A stretch of DNA of 64,000 nucleotides from Thiohalomonas denitrificans (GCF_016841685.1 NZ_JAENYR010000013.1:1-64000); one strand, 5' to 3'; shown: positions 38,293 through 47,404, counted from the stretch's first letter. The notes: generated from the letters alone by a model not told the origin. Numbers and translations are program-made.

Positions 38293-38377
38293 CTATTCGG
38301 GCGATGAGATTAGACCGCTACCGAAATAAGCCGTTCGGTTTTTTTGTGACTCCGGGCTACAACTGTCGGTCCACTCT

Positions 38378-39034
38378 TTACCCGGCCAGCCGCTCTCTCG
38401 GTCGAGACGATACCAGTCCGAGCGGTGCGACGGTGTGGCCGTAGAGTTCATTGAGGACCTGGGCGAGTCCGGTATAGATGGCTAGTGCGCCACAGAGCAT
38501 CCCTTCGAAGCCCGCGATGGTCTGAATCAACGGGCTTTCCAGCGCATCACCAATCGCCAACAGGAAAAAGAGAATGGTCAGGGTGGCAAAAACGGCCTGG
38601 AGCGCCCGGTTCAGGCGGAGTGTGCCGATGAACATGACGGCGGTGAATATGCCCCACATGGAGAGATAAGACGCCATCGCAGCGGCGTTGGGCTCTTCGC
38701 TGACACCCAGCTTCGGAAACATCAGAATCCCGGACAGGCTGAGCCAGAAAAATCCGTAGGACACGAACGCCGTGGTGCCAAAGGTATTGTTTTTCCGCCA
38801 TTCCATAATCCCCGCCACGATCTGGGCCAGTCCCCCGTAGAAGATCCCCATGCTCAGGATCATGGCATCCAGCCCGAAGAACCCTGCATTATGCATATTG
38901 AGGAGTACTGTGGTCAGGCCGAAAGCCAGGAGTCCGAGTGGTGCCGGATTGGCGGTAGTATCGGTGATGGTCATGGCTCCGAAGCCGGCAGTTCCCGGCT
39001 GTGGTCCCGTCGCACCCTGTTCCAGACCTTCCAT
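38378..39034 (-). CDS. Acetate/succinate permease, GPR1/FUN34/YaaH (SatP) family
   Basis: This is a 218-aa inner-membrane protein with six hydrophobic segments. It carries the family signature NPAPLGL at residues 29-35 and [10 protein letters not shown] in the middle. E. coli SatP takes up acetate and succinate with protons. The frame extends far upstream, but the ATG at 39034 follows GGGGAGG at good spacing and gives the normal length. Confidence 0.9.
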   Translation of the reverse strand: MEGLEQGATGPQPGTAGFGAMTITDTTANPAPLGLLAFGLTTVLLNMHNAGFFGLDAMILSMGIFYGGLAQIVAGIMEWRKNNTFGTTAFVSYGFFWLSLSGILMFPKLGVSEEPNAAAMASYLSMWGIFTAVMFIGTLRLNRALQAVFATLTILFFLLAIGDALESPLIQTIAGFEGMLCGALAIYTGLAQVLNELYGHTVAPLGLVSSRPRERLAG

Positions 39035-39515
39035 GGCAAACCTCCCCGTCGAATGGACCCGCTTTGAGGAAACGTTAGCGCAAGGGGGATGGCGGCTCAA
39101 TAAGAACAAATTCAACGCAGGGGAACGCCAAAAGCGGTGGCATGAAGGCCTGACAAAACCGAGGAGCCCCCGGCCTGGAGAACGTTTTTCTCCGAAAGGA
39201 TGAGGGAGAGCTTTCGCATTGATGAAATTCGGGCCGGGTCCACCCGGGGGCACGGGAGGACGATTTTTCGCGGTGATAAGGTTGTCCCCTCCGGTTCGAC
39301 AGAGAAACACTTGCTGCTGCAGTTGTGAACCACAATTCTACAGGCCCTGGAAACTGAGACAGCGAGACGAATCGGTGGGAACGCGGGGCCGGGTGTGTTA
39401 CCGTGCGCCGCCTTAGGCGGCTCGACGTCGCCCGATCTCAAATGGTGGGTGTCCTCACGTCAGGCGGTATTTCGAACCGGCTGAGGCGCTCTTGCCAATT
39501 GTCTGGAGGAACCCT
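39035..39515. other. Gene-free gap between satP-like and RRM genes
   Basis: No convincing gene is visible. A perfect 15-bp palindrome GCCGCCTTAGGCGGC lies at 39407-39421, about 95 bp before the RRM gene, and could be an operator or terminator stem. The divergent promoters must lie in this interval. Confidence 0.5.
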
Positions 39516-39785
39516 ATGAAGACTCTTTTTGTCGCCAATCTCGCGCCCGAGACGACGGAGGATGATATCCGAGAGCTTTTTTCCGAATATGGAACTGTGC
39601 GCGGATTGCGCATGTCCCGGGACATCTTCAGCGGCCGCTGCCGCGGCCACGCCCTGATCGATATGGAAGGGCATGAAGCGCGTGCCGCAATCGACGGTCT
39701 GAACGGTAAGTCTTATAAAGGCAACTCGCTTCGTGTCAGTGAAGAGCGTAAGTGGGCCAAGGGTAAAAAAGGCCGGCGCCATTAA
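39516..39785 (+). CDS. RNA-binding protein with one RRM domain
   Basis: This 89-aa protein consists of a single RRM. RNP2 is LFVANL at residues 4-9 and RNP1 is RGHALIDM near residues 44-51, followed by a basic tail (RKWAKGKKGRRH). Such stand-alone RRM proteins occur in cyanobacteria and many proteobacteria and are often cold-responsive. The ATG at 39516 has TGGAGGA 5 bp upstream. One aromatic position of RNP1 is H/A rather than F/Y, so RNA binding may be weaker. Confidence 0.9.
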   Translation: MKTLFVANLAPETTEDDIRELFSEYGTVRGLRMSRDIFSGRCRGHALIDMEGHEARAAIDGLNGKSYKGNSLRVSEERKWAKGKKGRRH

Positions 39786-40209
39786 GTGCCACCAAAAGCC
39801 CGGATCCCCGATGAGAGTCATCGTAAAAACCCGGCTGCCACCAAGGCGGCATCTGATCGCCCTTCCCCCATCCAGGTAGGTGCCCTGCCAGCGGCTTGTG
39901 GTGCGAGCCCGTTACCTTTCAGTGAAGCGGCCAGCCGCGACCGCGCGTCACCAGCCCGCCCCGGCCAGCCGGGGTAATATCCAGCTGCACTCGATGTGAG
40001 ACTTCTTTGCTTTCAGGGAGCACAGAGGGCTCGAAATTGGTAGACCTTCTCTCTGTTTGTCGATGGTTTCCGGTGCCGTAAAGAATCGAATGGTATCGTG
40101 GAATCCGGCCAGCTCCGAACGGGTTTGGCAAGCATCGTTATCGGGTTCTGTCGTAAACTCGAAAAACGGCTACCTTTTGGATGAAACCGCAACGATGGAG
40201 GGAACCACG
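39786..40209. other. Gene-free gap upstream of the small lipoprotein gene
   Basis: I see no gene, strong hairpin or recognised repeat here. Open frames crossing it lack start signals. Confidence 0.45.
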
Positions 40210-40428
40210 ATGCGCAGGTTAATGGCTTTGGTAAATACGGGCTTTCTGGTCGTATTGCTTTCCGGGTGTGCCGCGGGCGTGGGGGCCGGTGCAGCCGCAG
40301 GCGCCTACGAATACCAGAATAAGCAGGCTCTGGAAGCGCTCGAGGAGCGGTACGAGGCCGGCGAAATCACGCAGGAAGAGTACCAGGAAAGGAAAGAGGA
40401 TATCGAAAGCGGATCGGCCATCTATTAG
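40210..40428 (+). CDS. Small SHOCT-domain lipoprotein
   Basis: The 72-aa protein has a lipoprotein signal with lipobox LLSGC and modified Cys at residue 20. A Gly/Ala-rich linker follows, then a short helical SHOCT-like unit (LEERYEAGEITQEEYQERKEDI). The ATG at 40210 follows GGAGGGAA. The frame is open upstream, but the signal peptide fixes the start. The role is unknown; SHOCT units often mediate oligomerisation. Confidence 0.8.
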   Translation: MRRLMALVNTGFLVVLLSGCAAGVGAGAAAGAYEYQNKQALEALEERYEAGEITQEEYQERKEDIESGSAIY

Positions 40429-40463
40429 CCGCCTGGCGGAGACGATCACAGGGAAAACGGGAT

Positions 40464-40540
40464 CGGCCGGATTTTTCGATCCTTGAGGCGGATAGCGTAG
40501 CTATTTACCGGTAGCTCGAGGAAATCCGGCCGCTATCCGC
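40464..40540. repeat. Palindromic repeat related to the interior of the MITE-like element
   Basis: CGGCCGGATTT (40464-40474) pairs with AAATCCGGCCG (40522-40532), and GCGGATAGCG (40488-40497) with CGCTATCCGC (40531-40540). The order GATTTTTCG..TTGAGGCGGATAG..CTATTTA..GAAATCCGGCC follows the interior of the element at 30695-30858, but the AGGAGCC ends are missing. It could also act as a terminator region for the two convergent genes. Confidence 0.65.
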
Positions 40541-40570
40541 CTATCGGCAGTAATAATGGCCCCGACAGTG

Positions 40571-41302
40571 CTATTTGAGCAGCAGGACACTTCCACTGCC
40601 GAGCAGAATCAATGCGACCAGTCGCACGAAGGCCTGGCGGCTCAGAGTGGTATGGACACGGCCTCCGGCATACATCCCTGCCGCCAGTAAGGGCACACCG
40701 AGCGCCGCTATCAGCAGGTTGTCCGCGCTATAGAGCCCGGTGACCGTGAAACCCGTCAGCCGCATTCCTCCATCCATCACGAAAATGGCGGCTACCGTTC
40801 CGCGGAAGGCCGTTTTGCCGAGGTCGCGCAGGCCCAGATAGATCACCGTAAACGGCCCCCCGGTGCCAAAGAGCGTACCAATGAGTCCTGCCAGGGTGCC
40901 CAGCGGTGCTGCCCAGAAGCGGGAGCCGTGCAGTGGCGGAAGCGGAAGCAGGGAGTAGACGGCATAGAGAATGACAAAGCCGCCAAGCGCTTTGCTCAGC
41001 AGCCCCGGATCGAGCTCCTGGAGCAGGAAAAGCGCCGAGAGAATCCCAACCATGGTGAATGGCAGCAGCGGCAGCAGGTCGCTCCAGCAGATGCGATGAA
41101 AATGGCGGATGCTGTGGCTGACTGAACCGACGTAATCGAGCAGGACGATGATGGGTACCACGAAGGGTACCGGCAGTACCAGTGCCAGTAACGGTACCGC
41201 GATCAGTGCCGAACCGAAGCCGGTGATGCCGCGCACGAAATAGGCAGCGAAAAGGACCGCTGCGGCGTAGGCCAGTTCGGTCGCGCTCAGAGCGTCGAAC
41301 AT
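40571..41302 (-). CDS. TauE/SafE family sulfite exporter-type membrane protein
   Basis: This is a 243-aa polytopic membrane protein with about eight helices. It shows the family pattern FVRGITGFGSALIAVPLLALV near the N-terminus and its counterpart LAGLIGTLFGTGGPFTVIYL in the second half. Relatives export sulfite, sulfoacetate or other small anions. The ATG at 41302 gives the usual beginning; the frame is open further upstream without a ribosome site. Confidence 0.88.
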   Translation of the reverse strand: MFDALSATELAYAAAVLFAAYFVRGITGFGSALIAVPLLALVLPVPFVVPIIVLLDYVGSVSHSIRHFHRICWSDLLPLLPFTMVGILSALFLLQELDPGLLSKALGGFVILYAVYSLLPLPPLHGSRFWAAPLGTLAGLIGTLFGTGGPFTVIYLGLRDLGKTAFRGTVAAIFVMDGGMRLTGFTVTGLYSADNLLIAALGVPLLAAGMYAGGRVHTTLSRQAFVRLVALILLGSGSVLLLK

Positions 41303-41859
41303 TCGAATCTCCAAACCGGGCAAGTGAAGGGGCGCGCAAAATAGCGTTTTTCTTCTGGTTAGTCCACCTGAACCCACCTTTGTAGAGAGGTGCCCCTTGT
41401 GTATCGCATCGCCCAGCCGACCAAGGCAGTTGGCATTTTTTTGATCTAGTCTTTAGCAGGCGGTTGAAAAACTCCCTCTTCCGAGGGAGAGGGCCGGCGT
41501 GAGGGGGCTCAATAAAGGTAGTTACTGACGCGGCCGTTTTGTTCGCTGGCAAGGCGCAGCGAGCGACGCGTAGTGGTTCTATATGAGCGAACTGCACGAA
41601 TTGGTCAGGAACGAATCGGACCGCCGAAGGCGCGTCCCGAAAGGGATGAACCCCTGGACGGGGCGAGGGCAGGATGGCCGGAGTCGCGGCCTGCGCAGCG
41701 CGCCTTGTACTCGGTGATTTCGGGCACAACAAAATCGCGGTGGGTGATTGGAAGTGCCCTTTGCTTCTGCCGCATCCCTTCATGAACGTATGGATTGTGA
41801 CAGGCAGGTTCTCGGGCTCGATCGCAGAATCCATCGGACCCTCTTGGTAACCCACGGGG
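41303..41859. repeat. Gene-free gap with GCGTAGTGGTTCTAT-type repeat
   Basis: About 560 bp without a credible gene. Around 41540-41590 there is a GTTCGCT ... AGCGAAC inverted repeat enclosing GCGAGCGACGCGTAGTGGTTCTATATG. The TAGTGGTTCTAT part also occurs inside the element at 30695-30858. The AI-2E family gene promoter should lie near the end of the gap. Confidence 0.5.
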
Positions 41860-43008
41860 ATGCTTGCTGCACTGCCCCGAGTGTCCCTATCACCGGATTT
41901 GCCGATGCCGCAGCCTTTGGAAGCGCCAGATATCCGACCGGCCCACCCGCGTTATGTGCTCGTCGGACCTGAAACACCCCTGATATGGCGGCTGGCGCTG
42001 GCAAGCGTGATTGTCATTGGCCTGTTTGCCGCGCTCTATATGGCCAGGACGGTGGTCCTGCCCATTGTGCTGGCGCTTCTGTTCAGTTTTCTGCTTAGTC
42101 CCATTGTCCGTTTTCTGGAGGGGTTTCGAATTCCGACCCCGCTGGGGGCTGCATTGGTGATGGTGACCCTTGTCGCGCTGGTTGGAACGGCACTGGTCGT
42201 ACTCGCGGAACCGGCCTCCCAGTGGGTGTCCCGGGCGCCGGAGGTTGCTACGGAGCTGCGGTTGCGGCTACACGGGGTGATGGAGGTGTTCCGCCGGATT
42301 TCCGAGGCGACCCGCCTGGTGGAACGGATTGCCTCCGGCCCCACCGCCGCCACTGCGGTAGAGATCCAGGGAGGGGGACTGCGAGGATTTCTGCTTGGAC
42401 GAACCTGGGGTTTCGTGGCGGGGCTCGTAATGGTGCTATTTCTTCTCTATTTCCTGCTCGCCACGGGGCACCTGTTTCTGCGTCGCCTGGTTACGGTGAT
42501 GCCCCGCTTCGGGGACAAGCGCCAAGCCGTGGTCGTGGTGCGACACATGGAGCGCGAGGTTTCCCGCTATCTCTTCACCGTCGGCGCCATCAATACAGTG
42601 TTGGGCGTGGTCGTGGGGCTGGTCATGTATGCGCTCGAGATGCCTAATCCGTTGCTGTGGGGGGCCATGGCGGGGTTGTTGAATTTTGTTCCCTACCTGG
42701 GGCCGATGGTGACGCTGGTGGTGCTGACGGCGGTGTCCGTGCTCAGTTTCGAAACCCTCACCGCCGCACTTTTGCGGCCTGCCGCTTTTCTGGCGTTGAC
42801 TACCCTTGAAGGACAATTGCTGACGCCCCTCATTCTGGGCGCACGACTTATGCTCAATCCGGTAGTGATCTTTATCAGCCTGATCTTCTGGGCCTGGCTG
42901 TGGGGTGTTGTCGGCGCGCTCATCGCCGTGCCGTTGACGATGATCATCAAAATCCTGATGGACGCCCTTCCGTCGCTGCGCGCGGCAGGCGCGCTGCTGT
43001 CGAGATAA
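41860..43008 (+). CDS. AI-2E family transporter
   Basis: This is a 382-aa inner-membrane protein of the AI-2 exporter / TqsA superfamily, members of which move small signalling molecules or ions. It has about eight helices. Pairs include LALASVIVIGLFAALYMA and LPIVLALLFSFLLSPIV near the N-terminus, and the family signature LLNFVPYLGP lies near residue 275. A start at residue 16 (MPQPLEA) is possible, since no clear ribosome site precedes the ATG at 41860. Confidence 0.9.
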   Translation: MLAALPRVSLSPDLPMPQPLEAPDIRPAHPRYVLVGPETPLIWRLALASVIVIGLFAALYMARTVVLPIVLALLFSFLLSPIVRFLEGFRIPTPLGAALVMVTLVALVGTALVVLAEPASQWVSRAPEVATELRLRLHGVMEVFRRISEATRLVERIASGPTAATAVEIQGGGLRGFLLGRTWGFVAGLVMVLFLLYFLLATGHLFLRRLVTVMPRFGDKRQAVVVVRHMEREVSRYLFTVGAINTVLGVVVGLVMYALEMPNPLLWGAMAGLLNFVPYLGPMVTLVVLTAVSVLSFETLTAALLRPAAFLALTTLEGQLLTPLILGARLMLNPVVIFISLIFWAWLWGVVGALIAVPLTMIIKILMDALPSLRAAGALLSR

Positions 43009-43011
43009 AGG

Positions 43012-43542
43012 TCAGTGGACTTGCTGCATCAAGGCAATGGTATGGGTTGCCGTTCGTTGGCCGCGCACCAAGGTGGCGTCGATCAAATCTTCCGCAACGG
43101 TTTGGGGCGGCTTATCGATCAGCGTGGCCAGCAAAACGTGGGCGGTATCGTGTTCGATCGGGTAGTCTCCCCGAGAACCGTTCGTTTCGGTGAGGTCGTG
43201 CAGGGCTATCAGCAGATCGCGCATGTAGTGGATATCGGCCGCAACCCGGTTGTGGCCCTCGGCGGTTTCAGGCTCTTTGGACTGGTCGTGTATCAGCGCC
43301 TCGATGGCGGTATTACAGATGCGGCTACCGACCTCGAGGGTGATGGGAAAGGCATTGGGAATCTCCGGGACCGCCGCGCGCATACCGGAAAACCCCGTTA
43401 GCGCGAGCAGCCAGCGATGCCCGACCCGTACACCCCGGCGTTTTACCCCCCAGAGCTCGTGGAGCGTCTGGAACAGGTTTTCCAGCTTATAGAGATGGTA
43501 TCCGATTGAACTGTGAGGGTCTGGTTCAATTTGGGGCATCAT
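43012..43542 (-). CDS. Conserved-looking protein of unknown function
   Basis: A 177-aa soluble protein that I do not recognise. It is His- and Leu-rich and mostly helical, with HLYKLENLFQTLHELWGVKRR near the start and HYMRDLLIALHDLTE further on. EHDTAHVLLATLIDKPP follows, and it ends ATHTIALMQQVH. Codon use is like its neighbours and the frame is long, so it is probably real. It lies tail to tail with the AI-2E family gene, 3 bp apart. The spaced His and Glu residues could bind metal, which is only a guess. Confidence 0.6.
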   Translation of the reverse strand: MMPQIEPDPHSSIGYHLYKLENLFQTLHELWGVKRRGVRVGHRWLLALTGFSGMRAAVPEIPNAFPITLEVGSRICNTAIEALIHDQSKEPETAEGHNRVAADIHYMRDLLIALHDLTETNGSRGDYPIEHDTAHVLLATLIDKPPQTVAEDLIDATLVRGQRTATHTIALMQQVH

Positions 43543-43688
43543 CGGACTCTCTATCCGGGCCGCTTGGTGTTCCGAATTACGATAGCAGTCCACGGCGCTG
43601 TTTCAACCGGAACGGCTCAAGAGGCTTGTCTGCGAACCGGTTCGCTGTTCGCATTTTTTTCGGGGCGTAACCTGCCCTATCATCGACT

Positions 43689-45686
43689 ATGTTTACCGGG
43701 GATATGGACGTGTTTGCGCTGCGTGTGGCTACGATGTTCGTTATTCTCTTTGGGGCCCCTGCGTGGGCGGGCCAGGCCGACTCTTCGCTGGAAGAACAGC
43801 GCGAGGCGTTTCGCGAGGCCCGCAGTGCACTCGAACGGGACGAGTTGGCGGAATTCCGACGGCTGTCGACAGAGTTGCAGGACTATGCTCTATACCCCTA
43901 CCTGCGCTATGCCTTCCTGCAGCGCTATCTCCGTTCGCGAGTCACTCATCAGGATGTGACCGACTTTCTCGACGAGTGGGGTGATACGCCCCTGGCGGGA
44001 CGCTTGCGAAAAGCCTGGCTGAACAGGCTCGCCGAACGCGGTCAGTGGGCGGCCTATCGACAGCTTTTCAGGCCCGGCGGGGCATCGACGCGCGCTTGCT
44101 TTCAGGCACGCGCCCTGTTTGAGACGGGTGAAAAGGTCAAAGCCATGCGTATGGCCGAACGCCTGTGGATGGTCGGCGGATCCCGGCCGAAGGCGTGCGA
44201 CCCGGTTTTTTCCGTCTGGATTGCGGAGGGTAATGCCACTCCCGAAAGGGCGCGGAAACGCATCCGGTTGGCGATCAATTCCGGACATCTCGCGCTGAGC
44301 CGTTACCTGGAGCAGTTTATCCCGGCCGATGAAAGAGAGTGGGTGAGCCGCTGGCGCCGACTCTATTCTCATCCAGAGCGGGAGCTGGCCCGAATCCGGC
44401 CCGAGGGCGAGTGGAGCGCGCAACTGTTCGTGTCCGGGATTCGGCGACTGGCCCGACGGGACATCGAGGCAGCGGACCGGGTCTGGCGTGAACGTGGCGG
44501 CGATTTCCCGCTGAGTGATGAGGCACGTGCGGATACTGCGCGTTACGTTGCCCTTGTCCTGGCCTGGAGGCACCATCCCGATGCATCGGCGCGGCTGAAT
44601 GCACTGCCGGTCGCCTGGCACAATGCAGAGAGTCGGGCCTGGAGGGTGCGAATGGCACTCTGGGGTGAGGATTGGCCGGCGGTACTGGCTGCCATCAATG
44701 CATTCGAGCCGGAACAGCGGGACCGGACCGTCTGGCGCTACTGGCGTGGCCGGGCCCTGGCAGTTCTGAACCGGGGTGAACAAGCGGACTCCATCTTCAG
44801 CGAACTGGCGCAGGACCGCAGCTACTATGGGTTCCTGGCCGCGGAGCGGACGGGCACGGTGCCGCGTATCGAAACCGTGCCCTTGAGTGTCACGCCGGAG
44901 CAGCTCGAAAGCCTCGCCAGCCGTCCGGATATGCAGCGGATCCGCGAACTGCTGGCGCTTTCGATGACGCTGGAAGCACGGCGGGAGTGGTGGGCCGCCA
45001 GTCGGAAGGTGTCGAGCGAGGCGGCCGTTGTGGCCAAGCTGGCGGATACCTGGGGGTGGCACGATCAGGCCATCATTGCTCTGGGTCGCGCCCGTTTCTT
45101 TGATGATCTGGAGATTCGGTTTCCGACTCCCTTTGAAACGCGGATCGATGCAGAAGCACAACGCAGGGAACTGGATACGGCCTTCGTTTATGCCGTAATG
45201 CGGCAGGAGAGCGCCTTTTTTCCCCAAGCCCGGTCATCGGCCGGCGCTTTGGGACTCATGCAGCTTATGCCGGACACCGCCCGTATGACTGCGCGACGTC
45301 TCAAACAACCGAGACCGGGGAATGGGGACATTCTTACCGAAGACACCAACATCCGGCTGGGAACGGCCCATTTGCGGCATCTCCTGGATCGCTATTCCGG
45401 CAACCGGATCTACACAATGGCCGCTTACAATGCCGGACCGCGGCGGGTAAAAGCCTGGCTGCCGCAGGAGAGCACCATTCCGGGGGATATCTGGGTGGAG
45501 TGCCTGCCGTTTGACGAAACACGCAAATATATCAAACGCATCTTTGCCTATACCGTGATCTACGAGTGGCGCCTCGGCCGGGAACTCACCCCGCTATCCG
45601 CGCATTTGCCGATGATCGCCCCGGAGCTCGCCAAAAGCGTGCTGCGGGAGCTGGATACTCCTGAAGAAGCTTCCGGGCCGAGTTGA
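43689..45686 (+). CDS. slt: Soluble lytic murein transglycosylase (Slt70 type)
   Basis: This is a 665-aa periplasmic enzyme that cleaves peptidoglycan to 1,6-anhydromuramyl products. A signal peptide ends at AWAGQA. A long alpha-superhelical U/L region follows, then the SLT catalytic domain from about residue 490. Catalytic E507 is in MRQESAF, followed by SSAGALGLMQLMP and MAAYNAGPRRV. The ATG at 43704 (residue 6) is an alternative start. It stands alone, convergent with a small membrane protein gene. Confidence 0.94.
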   Translation: MFTGDMDVFALRVATMFVILFGAPAWAGQADSSLEEQREAFREARSALERDELAEFRRLSTELQDYALYPYLRYAFLQRYLRSRVTHQDVTDFLDEWGDTPLAGRLRKAWLNRLAERGQWAAYRQLFRPGGASTRACFQARALFETGEKVKAMRMAERLWMVGGSRPKACDPVFSVWIAEGNATPERARKRIRLAINSGHLALSRYLEQFIPADEREWVSRWRRLYSHPERELARIRPEGEWSAQLFVSGIRRLARRDIEAADRVWRERGGDFPLSDEARADTARYVALVLAWRHHPDASARLNALPVAWHNAESRAWRVRMALWGEDWPAVLAAINAFEPEQRDRTVWRYWRGRALAVLNRGEQADSIFSELAQDRSYYGFLAAERTGTVPRIETVPLSVTPEQLESLASRPDMQRIRELLALSMTLEARREWWAASRKVSSEAAVVAKLADTWGWHDQAIIALGRARFFDDLEIRFPTPFETRIDAEAQRRELDTAFVYAVMRQESAFFPQARSSAGALGLMQLMPDTARMTARRLKQPRPGNGDILTEDTNIRLGTAHLRHLLDRYSGNRIYTMAAYNAGPRRVKAWLPQESTIPGDIWVECLPFDETRKYIKRIFAYTVIYEWRLGRELTPLSAHLPMIAPELAKSVLRELDTPEEASGPS

Positions 45687-45697
45687 TACGGCATCCT

Positions 45698-45886
45698 TCA
45701 GCTTTTCGCGCTTCTGGGGCCGGTGATCAGCCAGACAATAAAGCCGATGGCCGGAACCAGCAACAGAAAGACAATCCACAGCACCTTGGCTCCGGTCGAG
45801 CTTCGGCTCTGGATCGTCTGGACGATGGCCCAGACAACGAGGACCAACAGGATTAAGCCAAGCAGGCCTCCTACTTCCACATCCAT
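45698..45886 (-). CDS. Small membrane protein with PLDc_N domain
   Basis: This is a 62-aa protein with two transmembrane helices (GLLGLILLVLVVWAIVQTI and VLWIVFLLLVPAIGFIVWLI) ending GPRSAKS. It matches the phospholipase D nuclease N-terminal (PLDc_N) family of short membrane proteins. The start lies 1 bp after the stop of a 54-codon gene upstream on the same strand, so the two are probably translated together. Confidence 0.82.
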   Translation of the reverse strand: MDVEVGGLLGLILLVLVVWAIVQTIQSRSSTGAKVLWIVFLLLVPAIGFIVWLITGPRSAKS

Positions 45887-45887
45887 A

Positions 45888-46052
45888 TCAATGCCTCGCG
45901 ACGGTTGGCGGCTGCTGCACGGTTTTCTCTATGGACATCACGGCGCATTCGACCCGGGGAAGCGGGCTGCTGTGCACCGTTTTGGACATCGCCAATATTG
46001 CCATTCCGCTGATCAGCAGCATCATAAGCAAGAACAGCTTCCTGTTGAACAT
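45888..46052 (-). CDS. Small 54-aa protein with N-terminal hydrophobic helix
   Basis: A short gene of 54 codons reads MFNRKLFLLMMLLISGMAIL and then a polar tail (TVHSSPLPRVECAVMSIEK...) ending VARH. A strong ribosome site GGAAGGAG lies 2-3 bp before the ATG at 46052. The stop is separated by 1 bp from the start of the PLDc_N gene. The N-terminal helix looks like a signal peptide or anchor. I recognise no family. Confidence 0.6.
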   Translation of the reverse strand: MFNRKLFLLMMLLISGMAILAMSKTVHSSPLPRVECAVMSIEKTVQQPPTVARH

Positions 46053-46170
46053 GACTCCTTCCCTTGCGCCAGGTCGTGTCCGATGAAGTATAGCGATCCC
46101 GGCTCCCTTTGAGGGTCGTTCACCCCACCGATATTCGGGCCTGGGGCCATCGAGCCTGCACCGCGGGCAA

Positions 46171-46377
46171 TCAGGCGTTGAGGTCGGGAATCAACCGGCT
46201 CTCCAGCCGCGTGATGGCATCCTTCAGTACCAGCTTACGTTTCTTGAGTCGGCGTAACTGCAGTTGATCGGCGTAGCTCGTCTCCTGCAGTCCCGCGATC
46301 GCCGTATCCAGGTCACGGTGCTCCTGCCGTAGCTCGGCAAGTCGCGTCTGTAAGCTGGTTTGCTCCCTCTGGTGCAT
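46171..46377 (-). CDS. YdcH family protein (DUF465)
   Basis: This 68-aa helical protein has the YdcH pattern LAELRQEHRDLDTAIAGLQ followed by LQLRRLKKRKLVLKDAITRLE. It is predicted to form a coiled-coil hairpin. The ATG at 46377 gives the usual length; the upstream extension lacks similarity. The role of the family is unknown. Confidence 0.88.
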   Translation of the reverse strand: MHQREQTSLQTRLAELRQEHRDLDTAIAGLQETSYADQLQLRRLKKRKLVLKDAITRLESRLIPDLNA

Positions 46378-46586
46378 CGTAGTGGACCTTTGCACGTGTG
46401 GGCGAAATAGTATTGAGGTCCCGCTCTGCTGTCCATGGCACACCTCGATAAATCACCTACAGAGCGACAGAAGCCGCATAGCGAGCGCCTGAACCGGTGT
46501 CTATACTTTGGGTCGCAGCAGTTGATTGGGGCCATTGATGCTCATCCTGCCGCAACACGTGTCGGAATTTTTCAGAGGTCGTATTC

Positions 46587-46793
46587 ATGCGTACTGGTAC
46601 TGTCAAATGGTTCAATGAGGCCAAGGGTTATGGTTTTATCGCTCCCCAGGAGGGGGGGGATGACGTGTTCGTGCATTACTCTGCGATCCAGGGCTCCGGT
46701 TTCCGGACCCTGCTCGAAGGACAGAATGTCACGTTCGATATGGAGCCGGGTCCTAAGGGCATGCAGGCGCGAGAGGTTAACGTCAACGCCTGA
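46587..46793 (+). CDS. Cold shock domain protein
   Basis: This is a 68-aa CspA-family nucleic-acid-binding protein with RNP1 KGYGFIAP at residues 13-20 and RNP2 DVFVHYSAI at 26-34. It ends in [10 protein letters not shown]. Acidic and neutral changes (EGGDD after RNP1) are as in many proteobacterial Csp proteins. It is monocistronic and followed by two hairpins. Confidence 0.95.
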   Translation: MRTGTVKWFNEAKGYGFIAPQEGGDDVFVHYSAIQGSGFRTLLEGQNVTFDMEPGPKGMQAREVNVNA

Positions 46794-46821
46794 TCCCGGA
46801 AGGCCAATCCGCAGTCGCGAA

Positions 46822-46888
46822 GACCCCGCTCCGAAGAGGGGATTTCTCGTTAATGACCTCCCGAATTTCTCGGGAATTCGGGAGGTCA
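46822..46888 (+). terminator. Tandem hairpins after the cold shock gene
   Basis: CCCCGCTCCGAAGAGGGG followed by ATTTCTCGTT (46824-46850) resembles an intrinsic terminator with a bulged G. Directly after it, TGACCTCCCGAAT and its exact complement ATTCGGGAGGTCA (46854-46888) form a second, stronger hairpin without a clean T run. Confidence 0.7.
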
Positions 46889-47362
46889 CGATTGCGGCCG
46901 AAGGGGCGAGTTGCACCTGCCTGCATGGCGGTAGTAGAGAATGTCTGGAACCTATTCTCGATAATGCCTGAGGCGACGAGTGCAGGAAGCACTCGGTAGA
47001 GCGAAGCAGGATGCCCGAGACCGGGTAGGGCAGTCTATCCTCGGACAGGCTCCTCGATCGCCTTTCTCCAGTTTTGCACCAGGGTAAAACGCATACTCCC
47101 ATTTTGATGCCGGCGAGCGAACCAAGTCCTTGATAGCCGGTACAGCTGTGAAGACGACCTAAAGGGACGTAGGAAGTGAAGATTATGCAGGAGCAATCAT
47201 CTTTCATCCGTGTACGCTCGAGGGCAGCATCCCTCGACAAGTGTGCTCCTGCATTGTCGAACACTGCCATCCCCTGCTGGCGGCGTGCTGCCGACGACCT
47301 GCTATCAAGGACTGACACCGCTCGCTTCAAAGTAGGCGGTTGCCCTGGGTTTTACAGAACGG
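46889..47362. other. Gene-free gap before the peroxiredoxin promoter
   Basis: No gene is visible. It contains the repeat remnant at 46997-47054 and unique sequence after it. Open frames here cross the repeat and lack ribosome sites. Confidence 0.5.
46997..47054. repeat. Truncated MITE-like element, right half
   Basis: TAGAGCGAAGCAGGATGCC and the right end CTATCCTCGGACAGGCTCCT match the element at 26053-26173. The left end (around 46948, GGAACCTATTCTCGATAATG) is too altered to call. Confidence 0.6.
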
Positions 47363-47391
47363 TTGACCCGTCGACCGATCCGTCTTAAAAT
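47363..47391 (+). promoter_or_regulatory. Sigma-70 promoter of the peroxiredoxin gene
   Basis: TTGACC at 47363-47368 and TAAAAT at 47386-47391 are 17 bp apart, a near-consensus promoter. The predicted start near 47398 lies just before the operator-like palindrome at 47405-47421. Confidence 0.75.
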
Positions 47392-47404
47392 CCGCGACCC
47401 GCAG

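Noticed and set aside
37126-38307. Plus-strand frame of 393 codons opposite the GNAT-nitrilase gene
   Set aside because: The minus strand has intact GNAT and nitrilase motifs; the plus frame is a mirror reading.
46435-46971. Plus-strand frame of 178 codons overlapping the cold shock gene
   Set aside because: It is another-frame reading of the csp gene and its terminator region; the 68-codon csp frame is unmistakable.
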